From Chitinimonas sp. BJYL2 (lineage in GTDB: Bacteria > Pseudomonadota > Gammaproteobacteria > Burkholderiales > Chitinimonadaceae), in assembly GCF_027257935.1 (NCBI RefSeq), contig NZ_JANZKW010000002.1, forward strand, positions 1 to 64,000: 64,000 bases of DNA, in the 5' to 3' direction. A model generated the notes under the pieces. The model searched no databases. It had not been told where the DNA came from and saw nothing but the letters and a program-made list of their open reading frames with translations. This document shows, one piece after another, positions 52,324-61,295 of this stretch. Numbering within the stretch: the stretch's first letter is position 1; the number at the start of each line of letters is the position of its first letter. The position numbers and the translations under genes were made by a program.

Positions 52324-52755
52324 ATGGCACGCGTCAGCACCTACCTGAATTTTCCTCGCGAAACCGAAGCGGCGTTTCTGTTCTACCAACAAGTATTCGG
52401 TACGACATTCACCATGCCTATCAAGCGGTTCCGGGACATTCCGGCACACCCTGATCAGCCGCCCATGGCGGCGGCGGACTTGGACCTGGTCATGCATGTG
52501 GAGTTGCCCATACTGGGTGGCCATTTGCTGATGGGGACGGATGCACCGGAGTCCATGGGGTTCAAGGTCATCATGGGTAACAACCAGTACATCAACCTGG
52601 AGACCGATACCCGTCAACAGACCGAGGAGCTGTTCGCAGCTCTGGCTGAGGGTGGCGTGGTGGAGATGCCCTTGCAGGACATGTTCTGGGGGGCGTACTT
52701 CGGTAGCCTGACCGACAAGTTCGGGTTGCGCTGGATGTTCAACTGCGCCCTATAG
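52324..52755 (+). CDS. VOC-superfamily protein (PhnB/glyoxalase-like)
   Basis: A 143-residue protein starting VSTYLNFPRETEAAFLFYQQVFG, with MHVELPILGGHLLMGTDAPE, and ending in DMFWGAYFGSLTDKFGLRWMFNC. This is the PhnB/DUF899-like branch of the vicinal-oxygen-chelate fold. The name PhnB does not imply phosphonate metabolism; most members are uncharacterised. It is the third gene of the ArsR-SRPBCC cluster (37-nt gap). The first 60 or so residues of a longer frame read from inside the SRPBCC gene are rejected. Confidence 0.85.
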   Translation: MARVSTYLNFPRETEAAFLFYQQVFGTTFTMPIKRFRDIPAHPDQPPMAAADLDLVMHVELPILGGHLLMGTDAPESMGFKVIMGNNQYINLETDTRQQTEELFAALAEGGVVEMPLQDMFWGAYFGSLTDKFGLRWMFNCAL

Positions 52756-52851
52756 CGGCCTTTACGGATTGAGTTGCGAACAAAATCTGGATCGTGGTGG
52801 ATGCGGCTTTTACACTGTGGCCATCGTCAATCTGCCCGGCAAGGGAAGTCC

Positions 52852-53244
52852 ATGTTGTACTCCATCGCCGCGATCAGCCTCGGTGCTGCGCTTGGTGCGC
52901 TTGCCCGATGGCTGCTTGGCAATACCCTCAATGCCCTGTTTCCAGCCATCCCGCCTGGCACCTTGGTCGCCAATCTCGTCGGCGGCTACTGCATCGGCAT
53001 CGCCATGGCCGTTTTTGCCCAGCATCCGGGCCTCTCGCCGGAATGGCGCCTGTTTGTGGTGACAGGATTCCTGGGCGGGCTGACGACCTTCTCCACCTTT
53101 TCGGCCGAGGTGACCACGCTGATCCAGCAAGGCCGGGTCGCCATGGCAAGTGGCGCCATTGCACTGCATGTGACGGGGTCCTTGCTGGCCACGCTGGCGG
53201 GGCTGGCCTCGGTGCGCTGGTGGCAGGCCGGGCATACTGGCTGA
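52852..53244 (+). CDS. crcB: Fluoride channel CrcB/Fluc
   Basis: A 130-residue four-helix membrane protein matching Crc[12 protein letters not shown] near the start, [21 protein letters not shown], and the signature [17 protein letters not shown] with the Phe-box and the central Asn and Ser/Thr residues. It exports fluoride as a dual-topology dimer. The ATG at 52852 follows AAGGGAAG; an upstream start at 52774 would add a non-hydrophobic extension. I saw no fluoride riboswitch in the about 100 nt before it. Confidence 0.92.
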   Translation: MLYSIAAISLGAALGALARWLLGNTLNALFPAIPPGTLVANLVGGYCIGIAMAVFAQHPGLSPEWRLFVVTGFLGGLTTFSTFSAEVTTLIQQGRVAMASGAIALHVTGSLLATLAGLASVRWWQAGHTG

Positions 53245-53292
53245 GGCCTGCCAGGTTCTCAGGGGATCAAGGGCGGGTTTGCCGGCGTCCTG

Positions 53293-53883
53293 TCAGCTCT
53301 CGTTATGGGCAACGGAAATCCGGCGACGGGTGCGACCTTCAACGTCATAGAGATTGAAGTCGTTCATGGTCCGTCCGTAAAGATGCAGGCTTACGGCACG
53401 CTGACGGTTTGCGGGCACCCCGGTGATGTGGATGTGATCGGGATTCGGTACGAAGCTGGTTACCGCGCCACGCCCCAGTAGCACAATGCCGCCGCGAGCG
53501 AGATCAATCTCTTCATCCGCGCCGCGATCCGGCGTCAGGCGCACATAGCTGCGCTCTTCGAGTATGCCTTCGACCACCCCCACCACCCCCCAGCTGCCGT
53601 GGTCATGCACGGGTGTCCACTGGCCGGGTAACCAGACGATGGCGTAGAGGGACAGACTGTCGTCCGGTGCCCGGTATATCAGGTTCCGTGTGTAAGTGTC
53701 GGCGCTGCTTTGGTAGTGCTGAGGTGTCAGGAAAGTCTCGGCGCTGTCGATCAGTGCCAGCATCAGTGGCGCGAGCGTCAGGACGCAATCGGCAGGTTCG
53801 GATGGCTGGCGACCGAAGGCAGTGGCTTGGTTGATGAAGTGATCGAGCGCGGGTGAGGTCATGGACTTGAGTGCTGTCTTCAT
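53293..53883 (-). CDS. Cysteine-dioxygenase-type thiol dioxygenase
   Basis: A 196-residue cupin of the cysteine dioxygenase type I family. Metal ligands are His93 and His95 in PVHDHGSWGVVGVVEG, with a third His in the DHIHITG segment (150-152); SLHLYG is the other typical stretch. These enzymes add O2 to a thiol to form a sulfinate. Bacterial relatives act on cysteine or 3-mercaptopropionate, and the sequence does not decide between them. The gene is convergent with crcB. Confidence 0.85.
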   Translation of the reverse strand: MKTALKSMTSPALDHFINQATAFGRQPSEPADCVLTLAPLMLALIDSAETFLTPQHYQSSADTYTRNLIYRAPDDSLSLYAIVWLPGQWTPVHDHGSWGVVGVVEGILEERSYVRLTPDRGADEEIDLARGGIVLLGRGAVTSFVPNPDHIHITGVPANRQRAVSLHLYGRTMNDFNLYDVEGRTRRRISVAHNES

Positions 53884-54099
53884 ATCCGCAGAGTATTTGC
53901 GGTAGCTCGGTGATGGATGGACGATGGTGTCGTCGTGACGAGATCAATGGCGCGGCGGGATAAGCCTGCGCCATTGTGACTGGCCGGATGGCTGTCGTCA
54001 CTATAGGCCGCGTCATGAGTGCCTTGGCACTGGCTTGCCTTTACCTGCGCAAGATGTGGCCACGAATTCAGCAACCCTCACATATCTGGAGGTATCAAC

Positions 54100-54753
54100 A
54101 TGGCTTTGCGTATCAATGATCTTGTCCCCGATTTCACCGCCGAGACCGACCAAGGCAGCATCCGGTTTCATGACTGGATTGGTGATGGCTGGGCCATCCT
54201 GTTTTCGCATCCCAAGGATTTCACGCCGGTCTGCACCACCGAGTTCGGCGCTGTCGCCCAGTTGGCGGCGGAATGGGCCAAGCGTGGCACCAAGGTGATC
54301 GGTGTGTCGGTCGATGGCGTGGAAGCCCACAAGAAGTGGAAGGGCGATATCGAAGCCGTTGCCGGCGCCAAGGCGGGTTTCCCCATCATTGCCGATGAGG
54401 GGCTGGCCGTGTCCAAGGCCTTCGACATGCTGCCGGCCGAGGCCTATCTGCCCGATGGCCGTACCGCTGCCGATACGGCTACCGTACGGTCGGTGTTCAT
54501 TATCGGACCGGACAAGAAGCTCAAGCTGTCCATGACCTACCCTATGTCGGTGGGCCGCAACTTTGCCGAAGTGCTGCGCGCACTCGACGCCCTGCAACTG
54601 ACTTACAACGTGCCACTGGCCACGCCGGCCAACTGGACGACGGGCCAGGACGTGATCGTGGCGCTGGCGCTCAATGATGACCAAGCGCGTGAGAAATACG
54701 GCCAGATCGACATCAAGCTGCCCTATCTGCGTACGACCAAAGCACCGAAGTAA
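54100..54753 (+). CDS. 1-Cys peroxiredoxin (Prx6 type)
   Basis: A 217-residue peroxiredoxin with the peroxidatic Cys45 in HPKDFTPVCTTEFG. No resolving Cys is apparent elsewhere in the sequence, and the length fits the Prx6 subfamily. SVRFIIG-like (SVFIIGPDKK), SMTYPMSVGRNF and LDALQLT are family features. It reduces hydrogen peroxide and organic hydroperoxides using an external thiol. GGAGG 7 nt before the ATG at 54100 sets the start; a longer frame from 54019 is rejected. The 216-nt gap before it (53884-54099) must contain divergent promoters for this gene and the thiol dioxygenase gene. Confidence 0.92.
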   Translation: MALRINDLVPDFTAETDQGSIRFHDWIGDGWAILFSHPKDFTPVCTTEFGAVAQLAAEWAKRGTKVIGVSVDGVEAHKKWKGDIEAVAGAKAGFPIIADEGLAVSKAFDMLPAEAYLPDGRTAADTATVRSVFIIGPDKKLKLSMTYPMSVGRNFAEVLRALDALQLTYNVPLATPANWTTGQDVIVALALNDDQAREKYGQIDIKLPYLRTTKAPK

Positions 54754-54757
54754 TTAT

Positions 54758-54848
54758 GTAGGGTGCATTAAGGCCGCTGGCCGCATTGCACGGGAAGTTT
54801 TTTTCGGTGGAGCCGGTGGTGCAGTGCGCTGCGCTGATTGCACCCTAC
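54758..54848. repeat. Short element with GTAGGGTGCA terminal inverted repeats
   Basis: GTAGGGTGCA (54758-54767) and TGCACCCTAC (54839-54848) are perfect 10-bp inverted repeats bounding a 91-bp non-coding unit. The interior repeats GCA-rich palindromic words (GCATTGCAC, GGTGCAGTGCGC). Elements with these ends are widespread as small dispersed repeats in proteobacteria; the mobiliser is unknown. Confidence 0.5.
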
Positions 54849-54870
54849 GGCTAACACCCAAGCAGTAAAC

Positions 54871-54904
54871 AAAACGGCCGGTATCTCGCGATACCGGCCG
54901 TTTT
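54871..54904. terminator. Bidirectional terminator between peroxiredoxin and glutamate dehydrogenase genes
   Basis: A perfect 15-bp stem AAAACGGCCGGTATC (54871-54885) pairs with 54890-54904 around TCGC. A-rich and T-rich ends serve both converging transcripts. Confidence 0.9.
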
Positions 54905-54923
54905 GTTGGTTGCTTGCGCGGAC

Positions 54924-57900
54924 TTACGCAGCCAGACGGTTGCGGATTTCACGCATGGCGGCGGACACCATGGCCAGATCAGGGATCGAGGCACGCAGCT
55001 CCTCGAACATCCGGCTCACATGCTCCAGCGCACCTTCACGCGCCTTGAGCCAGCCATCGACGCGTTTTTGCACCGTACCCGTACCGGTCAGCACACGACC
55101 TGTAAGGCCGGCGTGTTCACGATACAGCTCGTCACGCAGTGCCATCCGGGCCAGAGTCTGCCAGCGGTTATCGCGCGGCAGGCCGTCTACCACTTCGCGC
55201 AGCCAGTCGATCTGCAGGGCGGATTCGAGGCGGAAGTAAGCCTGAGCGACATCTTCCACCGCGGCCTTGCTCTGGCGTGCGAGACGGGCGATGTCGAGCA
55301 GGGCCAGTACGGCGTCCAGATGGACGACGCGGGCGGCCAGATCGACCTTGATGCCATGCGCCTTGTGCGCATCGCGCTGACGGGCATAGTTGGGCTTGTC
55401 GGCCAGCCACTTGTCGAGTTTGGGCAGCAGGGCCGGGATCTCGTCGGTGAGCTGGGCGAGCTGCTTGTCGGCATCGCTCTCGGTCATCTGCACGCGCAGT
55501 ACCCAGCGGGCAACGCGTTCGATGTGCTTGCGCAGTTCGAGCATCACGTCGTACTGGGCGGCTGTGGGCACCAGATTGTCCAGCGCTTCCAGCTCAGCCC
55601 ACAGCTTGTCAGCCTGCATCAGCTTGCTGGCCACGCTCCAGGCATGGACGATCTCGGCCGGGCTGGCGTTGGTTTCTTCGGCCACGCGGAACACGAAGCT
55701 GATACCCATGCGGTTCACGCATTCGTTGGTCAGCACGGTGGCGACGATCTCGCTGCGCAGCGGATGGCTGGGCAACTGCTTGCGGAACTTCTCAGCCATC
55801 TTCACCGGGAAGTAATCAGCCAGCAGACCATCCCATTCCTTGCTGGCAGGTAGCGGCGAGGCAACCAGCTTGTCGAACAGATCGAGCTTGGCGTAGGCCA
55901 GCAGCACGGCCAGCTCGGGGCTGGTCAAGCCGTGTCCGTTGGCTTGGCGATCGGCAATCTGCGCGTCGTTCGGGAGGTACTCGATGCGACGGCTGAGGCG
56001 ACCGGCCTTTTCCAGACCCTGCATGAAGCGCGTGTGCACCGACAGCAGCGACTTGGCCTGCTTGAGTTCGAGGCTGATCGCCGCGGTTTGCAGGTAGTTG
56101 TCGCGCAGCACCAGTTCCGACACGTTGTCGGTCATGTCGGCCAGCAGGCTGTTGCGCTGCTTGAGCGTCATGTCGCCGGCTTGGGTCAGGCGGCCCAGCA
56201 GGATCTTGATGTTGACCTCGTGGTCGGAGCAATCCACACCAGCCGAGTTGTCGATGGCATCGGTACAGATATGGCCGCCATTGAGCGCGTATTCCACGCG
56301 GCCCAGCTGGGTGAAGCCAAGGTTGCCGCCTTCACCGATCACACGGGCACGGATTTCCTTGCCGTCGATACGCAGCGCATCGTTGGCGCGGTCGGCCGCT
56401 TCAGCGTGGCTCTGGGTGCTGGCCTTGAAGTAGGTACCGATACCGCCGTTGTAAAGCAGATCAACTGGTGCCTTGAGGATGGCGCGGATCAGGTCGTTCG
56501 GGGCCAGGGCTTCGTCGGTGATGTCGAGCAACTTGCGCACTTCGGGCGAAATCGGGATCGACTTGGCGCTGCGCGAGAAGATGCCGCCGCCCTTGCTGAT
56601 CAGCTTCTTGTCGTAGTCTTCCCAGCTCGAACGCGGCAGGGCGAACATGCGCTGACGTTCCTTGAAGCTCTTGGCCACGTCCGGGGTCGGGTCGAGGAAG
56701 ATGTGCAGGTGGTTGAATGCGGCCACCAGCTTGATCTGCTCGGACAGCAACATGCCGTTACCGAACACGTCGCCCATCAGGTCGCCGATACCGGCCACGG
56801 TGAACGGCTGGGTCTGGGTGTTGTGGCCCAGTTCGCGGAAATGGCGCTTGACCGATTCCCACGCGCCCTTGGCGGTGATGCCCATCTTCTTGTGGTCGTA
56901 ACCGACCGAGCCACCCGAGGCGAAGGCATCGTCCAGCCAGAAGCCGTACTCCTGCGATACGCCGTTGGCGATATCAGAGAAGGTGGCTGTGCCCTTATCA
57001 GCGGCCACAACCAGATAAGGATCATCCGCATCGCGACGGTGGACCGACTTCGGCGGTACGACCTTGCCATCGACGAGGTTGTCGGTCAGGTCCAGAAGGC
57101 CACGGATGAAGGTCTTGTAGCAAGCCACACCTTCAGCCTGGTAAGCCTCGCGATCCGACATGGCCGGGGCTTGCTTGAGCACAAAGCCGCCCTTGGAGCC
57201 CACGGGCACGATCACCGTGTTCTTGACCTGCTGCGCTTTCACCAGACCCAGCACCTCGGTGCGGAAGTCTTCACGGCGATCGGACCAGCGCAGGCCGCCT
57301 CGGGCCACCTTGCCGAAGCGCAGGTGGATACCTTCCACGCGCGGCGAGTAGACGAAGATTTCAAACAGCGGCACCGGCTGCGGCATGTTGGGGATCTTGC
57401 CGCTCTCGAACTTGAAGCTGATGTAATCCTTCTGGCTGCCATCGGCGGCGGGCTGGAAGAAGTTCGTGCGCATCGTTGCGCTGATGCAGTGGAAGAAGCC
57501 CGAGAGGATGCGCTCGTCATCGAGGCTTGGTACCTGCGCCAAGGCCTCCTTGATCTTGGCATTGAGGGCATCCACCTGCTTGGCGCCCTTTTGTTTGGGT
57601 TCGTGCAGGGCGAGGAACAGCTTGACCAGATCGGAGGCGATATCGCGGAAGTGCGCGAGTCGATCGGCAATATGGTCGAGGCTGTAGTTAAGACCGATCT
57701 GCTTGAGGTACTTGGCGTAGGCGCGCAGCAGCACTACCTCGCGCCATTGCAGGTTGCCCAGCAGGATCAGCTTGTTGAAGCGGTCGTTCTCGGCCAGACC
57801 TTCGAACACCGAGGCAAAACCTTGCTGGAAGGCCGAGCGCTGCTCGTCCTCGTTCAGCAGGCCGGTGATCGGCAGCTTGATGGCGATATCGGTCACCCAG

Positions 57901-59690
57901 CCGCGGCCGCCATCGGCAAACTTGAGTGTGTAGGGCTGCTCTTCAATCACGCGCACACCCAGGTTTTCCAGCACGGGCAGGCTGTCGCTCAGCGCAATCG
58001 GGTCTTCGCGGAAAATCTTGAAACGATGCTGCGTCGGATCGGCCAGGGTGGCGTCGGTCAGCTTCATCGTCAGGTGCTTGCCAGTGACGGCCTGCTCGAT
58101 CTTGTCGATGTCGTATACCGCGGTGCGGGCGTCGTAATCGGCGTAGTAGGCGGGCGGGAAGGCCTTGGCGTACTTGTTGTACAGCGCCATGCCACGCTCT
58201 TCACCGGCATGGGCGGTGAGGTTCAGCTGCAGGTCGTCGGTCCAGCGGCGCGTAGCCTGGGCGATCTGGGCTTCAATCTCGCGCGGCTCGTAATGGGGCA
58301 GGGTGGAGCCCGATTGCGTACGGATGATGAACTGGATGCGGGCCAGCGCAGCGTCCGACAGCGAGACATTGAATTCAGCCGAGGTGCCGCCGAATGCATT
58401 GAGAAGCAACTGCTGCATCTTGATGCGCACATCGGTGTTGTAGTTGTCACGCGGCAGGTACACGAGCGTGGACACATAGCGGCGGTACAGATCTTCACGG
58501 ATGAAGGCGCGTACCTGGCTGCGGTCCTGCATGGCCACGATGCGGCCTGCAATCTCGCCGAGCTGGGCTTCGCTGATCTCAAGCAGTTCGTCGCGCGGAT
58601 AGGTTTCCAGCACGTTAAGCAGGGTCTTGCCCTTGTGGCTTTCGGCATCGACCTGGCTGGCTGCGAGCACATTGGCGATCTTGCGGCGCAGTACCGGGAT
58701 CTGGTGGGGCGGGGTGTTGTAGGCCTTGGCGGTGTAGAGACCCAGCAGGCGGCGCTCACCAATCACATTGCCTTTGGCGTCGTAGCGCTTGAGGCCCACG
58801 CAATCGAGATAGCTGCCACGGTGCACGGTGGAGCGCGAGTTGGTCTTGGTCAGCAGCAACAAGGTCTTGTTGCGGGCCAGCGCTCGGATTTCTGCAGGCA
58901 GGGCGGCAAAGCTGGCGGAGTGGGCGCCGCGGGTTTCACCGCGCAGCAGACCCAGGCCGGAGCCCTTCACGATAGCCAGCTGCACGCCTTCCTTGCTGTC
59001 GATCAGATCGTAATCGCGATAGCCCAGGAACACGAAGTGGTCGTCGAGCAGCCAGTCCAGATACGCGAGATCTTCCGCCCAAGCGTCCTTGTTGGCCGGC
59101 TTGGCCTTGCCCAGTTCAGCACGGATTTCCTTGAGCTTGCCAACCATGGGTTCGAAGTCGGCCACGCAGTCATCTAGCTGGCCCAATACCCGTTGCAGCT
59201 CAGCCTTGATCTCATCAAGGCGGGCCTTGTCGGTAATGCGATCAATCTCGACATGAATCCAAGATTCGGCGGCACCCTTGCCGATGCTGGTGAGCTTGCC
59301 GGCATTGTCGCGCGATACCTGCACGATGGGGTGGATGATCTGGTGAATGCTGTAGCCGAAGCGTGCCAGCGCCAGGCTGACGGTATCGACCAGGAAGGGC
59401 TTGTCGTCGTTCACCAGTTCGATCACCGTATGGCTGGTTTGCCAGCGGTGGTCATCGAAGGTGGGGTTGTAGACGCGGACTTGCAGATCGCCGGGCTTGC
59501 GCGCGGCGGCCAGCTTGAGATGGGCGAGCAGGGCACCGTACCAGTCCTGGCTGTCGCGAGAGGCCAGATCGTTTGCATCGGTATCAGCGTAGTACTGCTG
59601 GATCAGGGCTGGCAGGTCAACCGCCCCGGCCTCGCGAGCGCCTGCGTGGCGCTGGATGTCGGCAACGAGGCTGGCGTGAAAGCTTTGCAT
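54924..59690 (-). CDS. NAD-specific glutamate dehydrogenase, large (about 180 kDa) class
   Basis: A protein of about 1,588 residues, the usual length for the L_180 class of NAD-glutamate dehydrogenases, which convert glutamate to 2-oxoglutarate and ammonia. The long N-terminal part carries ACT-like regulatory segments (DDKPFLVDTVSLALARFGYSI). The catalytic part follows: RGGLRWSDRREDFRTEVLGLVKAQQVKNTVIVPVGSKGG contains the substrate-site Lys, then GIGDLMGDVFGNGMLL and the dinucleotide-binding region with VIGEGGNLGFTQ. A helical C-terminal domain ends RNRLAA. The ATG at 59690 is preferred, since GGAGAC lies upstream; an ATG at 59714 would add eight residues. The gene is monocistronic. The enzyme favours glutamate breakdown, consistent with the neighbouring amino-acid uptake operon. 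Confidence 0.95.
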   Translation of the reverse strand: MQSFHASLVADIQRHAGAREAGAVDLPALIQQYYADTDANDLASRDSQDWYGALLAHLKLAAARKPGDLQVRVYNPTFDDHRWQTSHTVIELVNDDKPFLVDTVSLALARFGYSIHQIIHPIVQVSRDNAGKLTSIGKGAAESWIHVEIDRITDKARLDEIKAELQRVLGQLDDCVADFEPMVGKLKEIRAELGKAKPANKDAWAEDLAYLDWLLDDHFVFLGYRDYDLIDSKEGVQLAIVKGSGLGLLRGETRGAHSASFAALPAEIRALARNKTLLLLTKTNSRSTVHRGSYLDCVGLKRYDAKGNVIGERRLLGLYTAKAYNTPPHQIPVLRRKIANVLAASQVDAESHKGKTLLNVLETYPRDELLEISEAQLGEIAGRIVAMQDRSQVRAFIREDLYRRYVSTLVYLPRDNYNTDVRIKMQQLLLNAFGGTSAEFNVSLSDAALARIQFIIRTQSGSTLPHYEPREIEAQIAQATRRWTDDLQLNLTAHAGEERGMALYNKYAKAFPPAYYADYDARTAVYDIDKIEQAVTGKHLTMKLTDATLADPTQHRFKIFREDPIALSDSLPVLENLGVRVIEEQPYTLKFADGGRGWVTDIAIKLPITGLLNEDEQRSAFQQGFASVFEGLAENDRFNKLILLGNLQWREVVLLRAYAKYLKQIGLNYSLDHIADRLAHFRDIASDLVKLFLALHEPKQKGAKQVDALNAKIKEALAQVPSLDDERILSGFFHCISATMRTNFFQPAADGSQKDYISFKFESGKIPNMPQPVPLFEIFVYSPRVEGIHLRFGKVARGGLRWSDRREDFRTEVLGLVKAQQVKNTVIVPVGSKGGFVLKQAPAMSDREAYQAEGVACYKTFIRGLLDLTDNLVDGKVVPPKSVHRRDADDPYLVVAADKGTATFSDIANGVSQEYGFWLDDAFASGGSVGYDHKKMGITAKGAWESVKRHFRELGHNTQTQPFTVAGIGDLMGDVFGNGMLLSEQIKLVAAFNHLHIFLDPTPDVAKSFKERQRMFALPRSSWEDYDKKLISKGGGIFSRSAKSIPISPEVRKLLDITDEALAPNDLIRAILKAPVDLLYNGGIGTYFKASTQSHAEAADRANDALRIDGKEIRARVIGEGGNLGFTQLGRVEYALNGGHICTDAIDNSAGVDCSDHEVNIKILLGRLTQAGDMTLKQRNSLLADMTDNVSELVLRDNYLQTAAISLELKQAKSLLSVHTRFMQGLEKAGRLSRRIEYLPNDAQIADRQANGHGLTSPELAVLLAYAKLDLFDKLVASPLPASKEWDGLLADYFPVKMAEKFRKQLPSHPLRSEIVATVLTNECVNRMGISFVFRVAEETNASPAEIVHAWSVASKLMQADKLWAELEALDNLVPTAAQYDVMLELRKHIERVARWVLRVQMTESDADKQLAQLTDEIPALLPKLDKWLADKPNYARQRDAHKAHGIKVDLAARVVHLDAVLALLDIARLARQSKAAVEDVAQAYFRLESALQIDWLREVVDGLPRDNRWQTLARMALRDELYREHAGLTGRVLTGTGTVQKRVDGWLKAREGALEHVSRMFEELRASIPDLAMVSAAMREIRNRLAA

Positions 59691-59735
59691 TATGGTTTGT
59701 CTCCGTATGGGCACTCATCGAACTCCCTGCTTCTG

Positions 59736-59758
59736 ACTTGCCTAGGCAAGTTATCCAC
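59736..59758 (-). promoter_or_regulatory. Palindrome and DnaA-box-like word upstream of glutamate dehydrogenase
   Basis: ACTTGCCTAGGCAAGT (59736-59751) is a perfect 16-bp palindrome located 46 bp before the start codon at 59690, a plausible operator. It abuts TTATCCAC (59751-59758), eight bases of the DnaA box consensus. The regulator is unknown. Confidence 0.45.
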
Positions 59759-59759
59759 G

Positions 59760-60337
59760 TCGGTCCGGGTCCGCCTTCTGGCAGAAAGCACCGCAATTGT
59801 AGCGCCGACGCGACGACTACCAGTATTAGGGGATGCGACAATTTGTTATAGCCGCACAGTCGCGGAAGCTCTAAGCAAGTCGTTAACCCGTATTTTCAGG
59901 CTGTGGCATGTGCCGGATCGACTGCGCTGATGTGCTGACACACCGGCTGACATCTTGCTCTAAGCACTTGATTGCGCGTCACTGGGCGGTGTCTTTCCTT
60001 GGGGTTGTCGGGTTTGGGTAGGGTTATACAAAAAGCCGCTGCACAGGTGGCGGGCAGCCCAAGCGGGCGGTAGCGGCATCCCGTGTTTGGCTACGCAATT
60101 TGTCCACGGTCTGCCGCGCGCCCGGCAAGGCAGACTCACCAAGCTGCAGCAATCGCGCTACGATGCGGTTACAGCTGATCGCGCCGTTCGGGGCCCCTGT
60201 ACGAAGATGTCGCTTTTGGGACAGCAGGGTCGGCAGGTGGCGGGTTTACAATCATCGCCATTGCTGAAGGGGAGCGCCGCTTGTGTTCTGTGATCATGGC
60301 TGAGCGTCAAAACTTCCAACCAATCAGGAGTACCGCA
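59760..60337. other. Intergenic region between glutamate dehydrogenase and the amino-acid ABC operon
   Basis: About 580 bp without a supported gene. It must hold the promoter of the rightward ABC operon. No clear operator, RNA gene or terminator was recognised. Short open frames here have no family resemblance. Confidence 0.5.
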
Positions 60338-61120
60338 ATGAAGAAAACCGCGCTGTTTGGCGCCCTTGCTCTTGCGCTGTCCATGTCCGTGTCGGCCGCG
60401 GAACTGAAGCTCAAGGAACTGCGTGTTGCCATCGATCCGACTTATGAGCCGTTCACGTTCAAGACCCCCGATGGCAAGCCCACCGGTTTTGACGTGGAAG
60501 TGGCTGAAGCGCTGTGCGCCGAACTCAAGATCAAGTGCGTGTTTGTGGAACAAGCCTGGGACGGCATGATCCCCGGCCTGAAGGCCAAGAAGTACGACGC
60601 CATCGTGTCCTCGATGTCGATCACCGAAGACCGCAAGCGCGCGGTCGATTTCACCGGCAAGTACTACAACACGCCTTCGCGCGTGGTGGTGAAGCTGGGT
60701 ACGGCCAAGGATCTGCCGGATCTGAAGGGCAAGCGCATTGGCGTACTCAAGGCATCCACGCAAGAAGCTTTTGCCAAGGGTGAGCTGACCAAGCTGGGCG
60801 CCAACGTGGTGCCTTACGATGCTCAGGATCAGGTTTACCTCGATCTGAAGGCCGGCCGTCTTGACGGTACCGTGGCCGACATCGTTGAAGTGAACAAGAA
60901 CTGGCTAGCCAAGCCGGAAGGCAAGGGCTGGGGCTACATTGGCCCGGTTCTCTCCGACAAGAAGTACTTCAAGTACTTTGGCGAAGGTGCTGGTATTGCC
61001 ATCCGCAAGGGTGACACCGCGCTGAAGGATGCCCTGAACAAGGCCATCGGCGCCATCCGCGCCAATGGCACCTGGAAGAAGATCAACGACAAGTACGTGC
61101 CGTTTGATATCTGGGGCTAA
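60338..61120 (+). CDS. Periplasmic binding protein of a basic-amino-acid ABC transporter
   Basis: A 260-residue protein with a signal peptide (KKTALFGALALALSMSVSAAE) and the family-3 binding-protein signature GFDVEVAEALCAELKIKC. LRVAIDPTYEPFTFKTPDGKPTGFD, VSSMSITEDRKRAVDFTGKYY and DGTVADIVE follow, as in ArgT/HisJ. The segment FVEQAWDGMIPGLKAKKYD is typical of lysine/arginine/ornithine and histidine binders. AGGAG 8 nt before the ATG at 60338 fixes the start. The permease genes and the ATPase gene follow on the same strand. A hairpin region after it may let this subunit be made in excess. Confidence 0.92.
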   Translation: MKKTALFGALALALSMSVSAAELKLKELRVAIDPTYEPFTFKTPDGKPTGFDVEVAEALCAELKIKCVFVEQAWDGMIPGLKAKKYDAIVSSMSITEDRKRAVDFTGKYYNTPSRVVVKLGTAKDLPDLKGKRIGVLKASTQEAFAKGELTKLGANVVPYDAQDQVYLDLKAGRLDGTVADIVEVNKNWLAKPEGKGWGYIGPVLSDKKYFKYFGEGAGIAIRKGDTALKDALNKAIGAIRANGTWKKINDKYVPFDIWG

Positions 61121-61173
61121 GCCTGCTGCCACCGCGATGCAGGCAATCGCGGGTTGCTGGTTGTAAGTCACAA

Positions 61174-61226
61174 GCGGGGCGGCCAGTTCGCCCCGCACAG
61201 CGGAATCCGGCCTGCGGGCCGGTTTT
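61174..61226 (+). terminator. Hairpins between binding-protein and permease genes
   Basis: GCGGGGCG (61174-61181) pairs with CGCCCCGC (61189-61196). CCGGCC (61207-61212) pairs with GGCCGG (61217-61222), followed by TTTT. The pair sits between an abundant binding-protein gene and its permease genes. It probably stabilises the upstream mRNA and partly stops transcription, as known for the hisJ-hisQ gap in enteric bacteria. Confidence 0.6.
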
Positions 61227-61295
61227 CGGACCACGATACCGGCTCGCCGGTACGGCATGAAGGCCATGCACACAATGGCCAACGAGAGATGGGCG

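Noticed and set aside
52756..52851. Possible fluoride riboswitch before crcB
   Set aside because: The conserved pseudoknot and GATGGNGTTC-type elements of the crcB motif are not visible.
55932..59177. Open frame of 1,081 codons on the + strand, antisense to the glutamate dehydrogenase gene
   Set aside because: The opposite strand encodes a clear full-length enzyme. High-GC codon bias leaves the antisense frame open, and its product is low-complexity with no family signature.
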